Assembly: GCA_016903655.1 (NCBI GenBank)
Contig: JADQBC010000021.1
Span: 1 to 38,409, forward strand
Length of the DNA stretch: 38,409 nucleotides
Direction of reading: 5' to 3'
Origin: Gomphosphaeria aponina SAG 52.96 = DSM 107014
GTDB taxonomy: Bacteria > Cyanobacteriota > Cyanobacteriia > Cyanobacteriales > Gomphosphaeriaceae
This document shows positions 34,962 through 38,409 of the stretch, one piece after another. A program made the translations under genes and the position numbers. The notes below the pieces were generated by a model. That model worked only from the letters and a program-made list of their open reading frames with translations, ran no database searches and had not been told where the DNA came from. Every line of letters starts with the position of its first letter. Position 1 is the stretch's first letter.

Positions 34962-35174
34962 ATGAAGTCATTAACTGATTATACAATTGTTGTTAAACCT
35001 GATGACAACAAGACTTTTGTTGCTTATGTTCCTGCTATTAAAGGTTGTCATGCTTGGGGTAAAACAGAAGAGGAAGCAAGATTAGAGTTGAATAATGTTT
35101 TTGAAATGATTAAAGAAGAATATCTCGAAGAAGGGAAGATTTTACCCAATAACGTTGAAATAATGGTTGCCTAG
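34962..35174 (+). CDS. hicB: HicB family antitoxin
   Basis: A 70-residue HicB-type antitoxin: YTIVVKPDDNKTFVAYVPAI, then KGCHAWGKTEEEARLELNN, the usual partial RNase H-like fold that binds and blocks HicA. No DNA-binding C-terminal domain is present (short form). Its TAG is one base before the hicA ATG, so the pair is coupled, with antitoxin first. The 186-bp gap upstream holds an imperfect hairpin (GGGAATGGG/CCATTTCC, 34868-34896) and a TATGAT-like -10 near 34927. Confidence 0.87.
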   Translation: MKSLTDYTIVVKPDDNKTFVAYVPAIKGCHAWGKTEEEARLELNNVFEMIKEEYLEEGKILPNNVEIMVA

Positions 35175-35175
35175 T

Positions 35176-35388
35176 ATGCCTAGTAAAGCAAAAACTTTGG
35201 AAAAAGTAGCTAAGAAATTAGGCTTTGAAAAAGTTCGTCAAAAAGGAAGTCATGCCCGTTGGCAACATCCTGATGGAAGAGCAACAACAATCCCAATTCA
35301 TGGTAATGCAGAAATCGGCGGTTGGTTATTCAAAGAAATTTTGAGTCAATTGGGAATTACAGAAGAGGAATTTAATCAACTTAAATAA
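35176..35388 (+). CDS. hicA: HicA family toxin (mRNA interferase)
   Basis: A 70-residue HicA toxin with the double-stranded-RNA-binding-like fold. Key residues are visible in RQKGSHARWQHPDGRATTIP, where the His of GSH is the expected catalytic residue, followed by HGNAEIGGWLFKEILSQLGI. It is a complete and presumably active partner of hicB. ATG 35176 is preferred; an in-frame TTG at 35167 would overlap hicB by 8 bases. Confidence 0.9.
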   Translation: MPSKAKTLEKVAKKLGFEKVRQKGSHARWQHPDGRATTIPIHGNAEIGGWLFKEILSQLGITEEEFNQLK

Positions 35389-35717
35389 CCTCTATCACAC
35401 TTCTAACCCTATAAAAACCCTAGCGGGAAGCAGTGTTATAAGCTTCGCCCTTCCAAACCCAAAAAAAAAACCGAAGCGCGAAGTTTACCGTAGGTATCAC
35501 CCCTCCCAACTCCTCAAAGCGATCATCCTTATCAACTTCTGTAATAATATCTTCTGGAGCAATTTCTGCTTTAATTAAATAAATTGTTTTATTTTAAAAA
35601 TAAAACATAATTAATAATTCCTAGAAAAAGTTTTCCCTCAGATTCTTGTGCTTCTAAAGCCCATTGATAAAGTTGAAGTTGTCCTATGTTTTTTTCCAAT
35701 TCACTAATTACTGAAAA
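35389..35717. other. non-coding or degraded stretch with possible XisH-like remnant
   Basis: No intact gene. On the reverse strand about 35598-35700 reads SELEKNIGQLQLYQWALEAQ and KLFLGI, which resembles the [10 protein letters not shown]...LYLAI part of XisH, then breaks with stops. Further down (about 35507-35585) a frame reads YLIKAEIAPEDIITEVDKDD with no family I know. The rest, with a run of A near 35460, holds nothing I recognise. Confidence 0.45.
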
Positions 35718-35808
35718 TGATAAATTCTCCTGATAAGCGAGTTCCCTTGATCGTGGGTTTTCCTACTAATATTTCTGGCTCTACAATAATTCTTTTTTCC
35801 CAATTCAT
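35718..35808 (-). pseudogene. DUF433 N-terminal remnant
   Basis: From ATG 35806-35808 the frame reads MNWEKRIIVEPEILVGKPTI then KGTRLSGEFI before losing homology and meeting a stop near 35710. This is the start of a DUF433 antitoxin of the subtype beginning MNW..RIxxxPxILxGKPxIKGTR. The ribosome-binding site (GAGGAAAT) is still there; the remaining two thirds are gone, replaced by the degraded XisH-like stretch. Confidence 0.75.
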
Positions 35809-35829
35809 TTTTTATTTCCTCATATGTAA

Positions 35830-35893
35830 CCCACATTCCGCACGTCCTGTTTGTTTTATTAGATAAATACAAACAGGACGTGCGGAATGTGGG
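35830..35893. mobile_element. perfect 24-bp palindromic element
   Basis: Arms of 24 bases (starting CCCACATTCCGCACGTCC) at 35830-35853 and 35870-35893 are perfect inverted copies around a 16-base A+T-rich loop. It lies exactly where the VCBS-repeat frame is cut off and just upstream of the DUF433 remnant. Its perfection against decayed flanks suggests a recent non-autonomous insertion or a trace of element ends brought together. Confidence 0.75.
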
Positions 35894-36656
35894 ATAGTAA
35901 AAAACGTCTCCAATATGATTTCCTACAAGTAAATCTTGATCGCCATCTTCATCCATATCCATAAAAACAGGTGATGGAAAATATCGCCCTATACTGTCCC
36001 TGTGATTTTGGTCATTAATGTTATTAAAGGGATTATCCTCCCCTGTTACTTCAACAAACTGACCGTTATCGTTGCGATATAGGTTGATAGTACCAAATCT
36101 TTCACCAATAATTAGGTCTTGGTCGTTATCCTCATCTATAGCAAAGATGGGAATAGTTAGGACATTATCAAAATCTAAAACTTAATAATAGTAAGGGTTT
36201 TCCTTCTGCCTTCTGCCCTCTGCCTTCTGCCTTCTGCTATACATCAGAAAAAGTAGGATTTGGATACTCATATACAAAATCAATACTATCGAAAGGATTA
36301 TCAGAGCCTGTCTTTTCAACAAAATTACCGTTTTCGTTGAGGAGAAATGTAATGTTACCCGAATAGTCACCAGCTAGTAAATCTTGATCGCCATCTCCTT
36401 CAACGTCTATAAAAGCAGGTGCTAAATAACCACCTTTACGAAAGCCATCAAAAGGGTTATTGGTTCCTGTTTGTTGAACCCAGTTACCATTATCGTTGAG
36501 GTAATAATACAAGTAACCTTCGTAATCGCCAATTACTAAATCTTTATCCTCATCGTTGTCTAGGTCTACAAAAACAGGTGCTGCAGCCAGACTAACATCT
36601 ATATCATTAAAGGGGTTGTCCGTGCCAGTTACGAGTTCAAATACGGGAAGAGTCAT
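35894..36656 (-). pseudogene. VCBS/FG-GAP-repeat protein gene, split by a MITE and truncated
   Basis: From ATG 36656 the frame gives three successive repeats, two with the signature P-x-F-x-D-[LV]-x-x-D-x-D-x-DL (PVFVDLDNDEDKDL, PAFIDVEGDGDQDL) and a spacer GDYEGYLYYYLNDNG. It meets a stop as it enters the MITE at 36241. Beyond the MITE the frame resumes with DEDNDQDLIIGERFG and one more repeat (PVFMDMDEDGDQDLLVGNHI) until 35894. Deleting the element plus one TA joins the halves as FSDVDEDNDQDL. The calcium-binding D-x-D-x-D loops suggest a secreted beta-propeller-like protein. No signal peptide is visible, so the original gene was probably already truncated or used another export route. Confidence 0.85.
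36137..36241 (-). mobile_element. MITE-like element, copy 2 (105 bp)
   Basis: Read on the reverse strand it starts TATAGCAGAAGGCAGAAGG and ends TTTGCTATA: the same termini and interior as 25612-25718. Five CAGAAGG-type heptamers are present at the start. Flanked by TA and sitting inside a VCBS repeat, it interrupts the reading frame; removing it and one TA restores the frame and the repeat consensus. Confidence 0.85.
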
Positions 36657-36700
36657 AAATTCATCTACTCCTTTTTAATTAATTAAGTTATCGGAATCAG

Positions 36701-36937
36701 TCAATTGCTTTTCCCACTATAGGGATTAATATTCTTTACCATTGCGAGAGCAGAAACAATCATGTCATCACAATCTCTCACCCATATTCGCAAAAAGCCT
36801 TCACAAGAAAATAACGTGTCCAGAAAATGTGAACGAGAAAAACCGCCAACAATTTCAAAACAACCAGATTCATTCGCAAAACATTCAACTAAATCGGCAA
36901 TCTGTGATAAGTCTTCTTGAGAATACTGTCTAATCAT
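36701..36937 (-). pseudogene. truncated GNAT acetyltransferase
   Basis: 78 residues starting MIRQYSQEDLSQIADLVECF and running through SHFLDTLFSCEGFLRIWV and DDMIVSALAMVKNINPYSG, then a stop. This is the first half of a GNAT-fold N-acetyltransferase; the acetyl-CoA-binding motif A (Q/RxxGxG/A) that should follow is missing. AGGAG 8 bases before ATG 36935-36937 supports this start; a frame to 36973 exists but adds unrelated residues. Confidence 0.72.
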
Positions 36938-37008
36938 CAAAATTTCTCCTGATTTAGCTGTCTTTTTTGCCAAATATCTCTAATTTAGAAATTGATAGAT
37001 AATGTAGT

Positions 37009-37185
37009 TTACATTAACACAATTTTAAGTCCATTGTGTTCAGCAGCCATAGGTTTTTCTACAGCTAAATCAGCAAACAATTCAGCATCTTTATATTTAA
37101 TTTTGTAAGGAGCGGCCAAAATGACCCAACCATCCTTAATTAACGCATTTTTCACTGCTTCATGATAAATATCTTTTGCTGGCAT
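37009..37185 (-). pseudogene. truncated xisH copy
   Basis: A 58-residue frame, [20 protein letters not shown] then VILAAPYKIKYKDAELFADL and AVEKPM, ending at TAA 37009-37011. Its first 50 residues match the intact XisH at 37625-38044 closely ([20 protein letters not shown]), but the DE...IEIK core part of the nuclease-like fold is missing. The start is intact with AGGAG upstream, so a short peptide may still be made. Confidence 0.85.
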
Positions 37186-37298
37186 TCTCCTGCTTATGGT
37201 AATTTAAATGATGGATTTATTATCAGCGATCGCCTCTTTTGAAGATTAGATAATCAATGCTCAATCGCCAATAAAATGTTATCAAAATTGTTGGTTAT

Positions 37299-37640
37299 TT
37301 AAGCGATCGCAAATTCAGTATATTTCCTCACATCTGGTGGATGAAAAGCTAACACAATATCTTCTTTTGGTACACCTTCCCTTAATAATTCATTAGCCAT
37401 ACCTTCTTCTGTCCAATCTTCCTCAATATAAATTTTCTCATTTTTAAGGCGAATATGAACATGAGTATATTTTTGACGATTACTTCCTTGCCAATCAACA
37501 GTTAACCACAAATAATGGTCATGATTTTCATCAAATACTAAACAAGTTTCAGAATTATAATCGGGTGAATTATGAACTAATTGATCGTATTCGGTAAGTA
37601 TCTTTTTAATTGATTCTCTATACTTTATGATTTTATCCAT
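37299..37640 (-). CDS. xisI: XisI protein
   Basis: A 113-residue member of the XisI family, named after the factor that controls excision of the fdxN element in heterocyst-forming cyanobacteria. Pattern: [55 protein letters not shown] and the hallmark end [16 protein letters not shown]. Such pairs are present in many copies in cyanobacteria without any fdxN element, so a role in excision here is not implied. The ATG at 37638-37640 overlaps the xisH stop by 16 bases, so the two are coupled. Confidence 0.93.
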   Translation of the reverse strand: MDKIIKYRESIKKILTEYDQLVHNSPDYNSETCLVFDENHDHYLWLTVDWQGSNRQKYTHVHIRLKNEKIYIEEDWTEEGMANELLREGVPKEDIVLAFHPPDVRKYTEFAIA

Positions 37641-38044
37641 AATGTTATTTCCTCCCGTTCGTTATTAAAAATAATCAAGTTGATTTGATGGCGTTGAGTA
37701 ATTGTTTTGATTGATTTCCTTTGAAAAAATGTCTCAAATATTGTATCTCTAATAGCCAAATAAAGCTCATATTTGTGATTATTCAATGCTAAAATATCAC
37801 GATATAAAATATATTGACCGAGAGCATTTTCAAAATCTCTCATGGGTGAAGGATTAATAAAACTTTTGATTTCAATGACAATTGTTCTATTTTGTTTTTC
37901 TACTAATAATGCTTTTTCTGCTAGTAAATCAGCATATATTTCAGACTCTTCGTATCGCAGAAAATAAGGATCAGCAGTAATCCTCCACCCATCCTTAATT
38001 AAAGCATTTTTAACCGCATCATGGTAAATATCTTTGGCTGGCAT
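37625..38044 (-). CDS. xisH: XisH protein
   Basis: A 139-residue XisH-family protein with a PD-(D/E)XK nuclease-like core: [20 protein letters not shown], then the acidic [14 protein letters not shown] and the IVIEIKSF strand that carries the E-x-K pair near residues 58-60. The helix-strand segment [14 protein letters not shown] and YELYLAI follow, and the protein ends with [14 protein letters not shown], all typical. The length is normal for the family. The gene is first in the coupled xisHI pair on the reverse strand; a truncated paralogue lies just downstream of xisI. Confidence 0.93.
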   Translation of the reverse strand: MPAKDIYHDAVKNALIKDGWRITADPYFLRYEESEIYADLLAEKALLVEKQNRTIVIEIKSFINPSPMRDFENALGQYILYRDILALNNHKYELYLAIRDTIFETFFQRKSIKTITQRHQINLIIFNNEREEITLWIKS

Positions 38045-38078
38045 TTTTCGACCTATGGTAGTTAAAATAGTGGATAAT

Positions 38079-38251
38079 TTACTTCAAAAATCTCAAAATT
38101 CGTCAAACATAAGCAGGTGATATTTCTTTAGCTCCCATATCAATGGAATACGACGTTGATTATCAATTTCTCGAAGATATAAACAATGATCTCCTTTTTC
38201 TAAAATTTTAATTAATTTTTTATGTTTGAGAGCAGGAATATTTTTAGGCAT
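38079..38251 (-). pseudogene. frameshifted hicA remnant
   Basis: From ATG 38249-38251 the frame reads MPKNIPALKHKKLIKILEKG, DHCLYLREIDNQRRIP. Homology to HicA then continues in another frame as IDMGAKEISPAYV, a TGA, and RILRFLK. The glycine-phenylalanine and GSH stretch between helix and first strand is also shortened (KGDH). At least one frameshift and one stop make it non-functional. It follows an HicB-like end at 38285, so this was a hicBA locus on the reverse strand. Confidence 0.75.
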
Positions 38252-38284
38252 AAACTTTTCTGAGGAAAGTAAATTTCAGGAGAT

Positions 38285-38409
38285 TTAGACTCTAGTTAAA
38301 AATTCGTGGAGTTCATCAATACAAATAGGACTAGAATAAATATTCTCTTCACTCTCATTAACTTCTAAAAAAGATTCAATCGCTTCTTTAAGTTTATCAA
38401 TAGCTTTTT
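38285..38409 (-). CDS. C-terminal end of a HicB-like antitoxin (partial)
   Basis: The last 40 residues are seen: KAIDKLKEAIESFLEVNESE then ENIYSSPICIDELHEFLTRV, ending at TAA 38285-38287. The amphipathic helix with A-x-x-x-L-K-E-A-I-E is typical of the end of HicB-type domains. The gene enters the window from the right edge. It lies 33 bases upstream of the broken hicA, so the antitoxin may be left without its toxin. Confidence 0.6.
   Translation of the reverse strand, partial: KAIDKLKEAIESFLEVNESEENIYSSPICIDELHEFLTRV

Noticed and set aside
35708-35962. An 84-residue reverse-strand protein
   Set aside because: It is the last part of the VCBS gene read through the palindrome into DUF433 debris; the three parts are unrelated.
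37299-38044. xisHI as evidence for a nearby fdxN-type excision element
   Set aside because: XisH/XisI families are widespread in multiple copies without such an element, and no site-specific recombinase gene is in the window.
1-38409. tRNA or rRNA genes
   Set aside because: I looked in the gaps for a GTTC-containing T-arm with a matching acceptor stem and for rRNA-like stretches and found none that fold; a covariance-model search would be decisive.

Overview
The window looks like chromosomal DNA of a cyanobacterium, probably a filamentous one. The octamer GCGATCGC (HIP1) is frequent. The gene content is typical of the phylum: a DUF760 protein, a group 2 sigma factor, a PEP-CTERM protein, XisH/XisI proteins, DUF29 and Uma2 proteins, a predicted ABC-class ATPase and long TPR-glycosyltransferase fusions. 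Heptanucleotide tandem repeats are also present. All identifications come from reading the translated sequence; no database was searched.

Layout. 1-254: end of a calcium-binding (RTX-like) protein, closed by a terminator. 523-4924: a small chemosensory set (CheR with TPRs, a two-TM receptor, a double CheW) without CheA, CheB or CheY in view. 4931-6057: two heptamer-repeat blocks flanking a Uma2-family gene. 6209-25083: a 19-kb block for building and sulfating a surface glycan. It holds three TPR-containing glycosyltransferases (one of 1623 residues with two transferase domains), a stand-alone GT2 enzyme, two bipartite sulfotransferases, a Stf0-type sulfotransferase, a long coiled-coil protein and the last two genes of dTDP-L-rhamnose synthesis (rfbC, rfbD). 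The block runs forward (6209-12539), reverse (12606-16837) and forward again (17115-25083). I infer a rhamnose-containing, sulfated polysaccharide or glycoprotein coat.

25080-32690: DUF29 and Uma2 genes, a predicted ABC-class ATPase, a histidine phosphatase, a PEP-CTERM surface protein, a group 2 sigma factor, a DUF760 protein and a MutT-type Nudix hydrolase.

32700-38409: a decayed accessory zone. It has an intact HicBA pair, an intact XisH-XisI pair and a DUF433 gene beside a 5'-damaged DUF5615 gene. Around them lie many broken relatives: XisI pieces, a truncated XisH, a frameshifted DUF5615, a DUF433 head, a frameshifted HicA beside an HicB edge, a truncated GNAT, a glycosyltransferase tail and a VCBS-repeat gene split by a small mobile element.

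The most novel signals are: (1) a 105-107 bp MITE-like element with TATAGCA/TGCTATA ends, present twice, whose removal with one TA restores a VCBS reading frame exactly; (2) the TPR-glycosyltransferase/sulfotransferase system with unusual domain fusions; (3) heptamer repeats that supply the stop codon of the Uma2 gene they flank; (4) HIP1 octamers placed repeatedly in the same frame at the conserved EAIA positions of TPR units; (5) a density of half-degraded toxin-antitoxin and XisHI modules next to intact copies.
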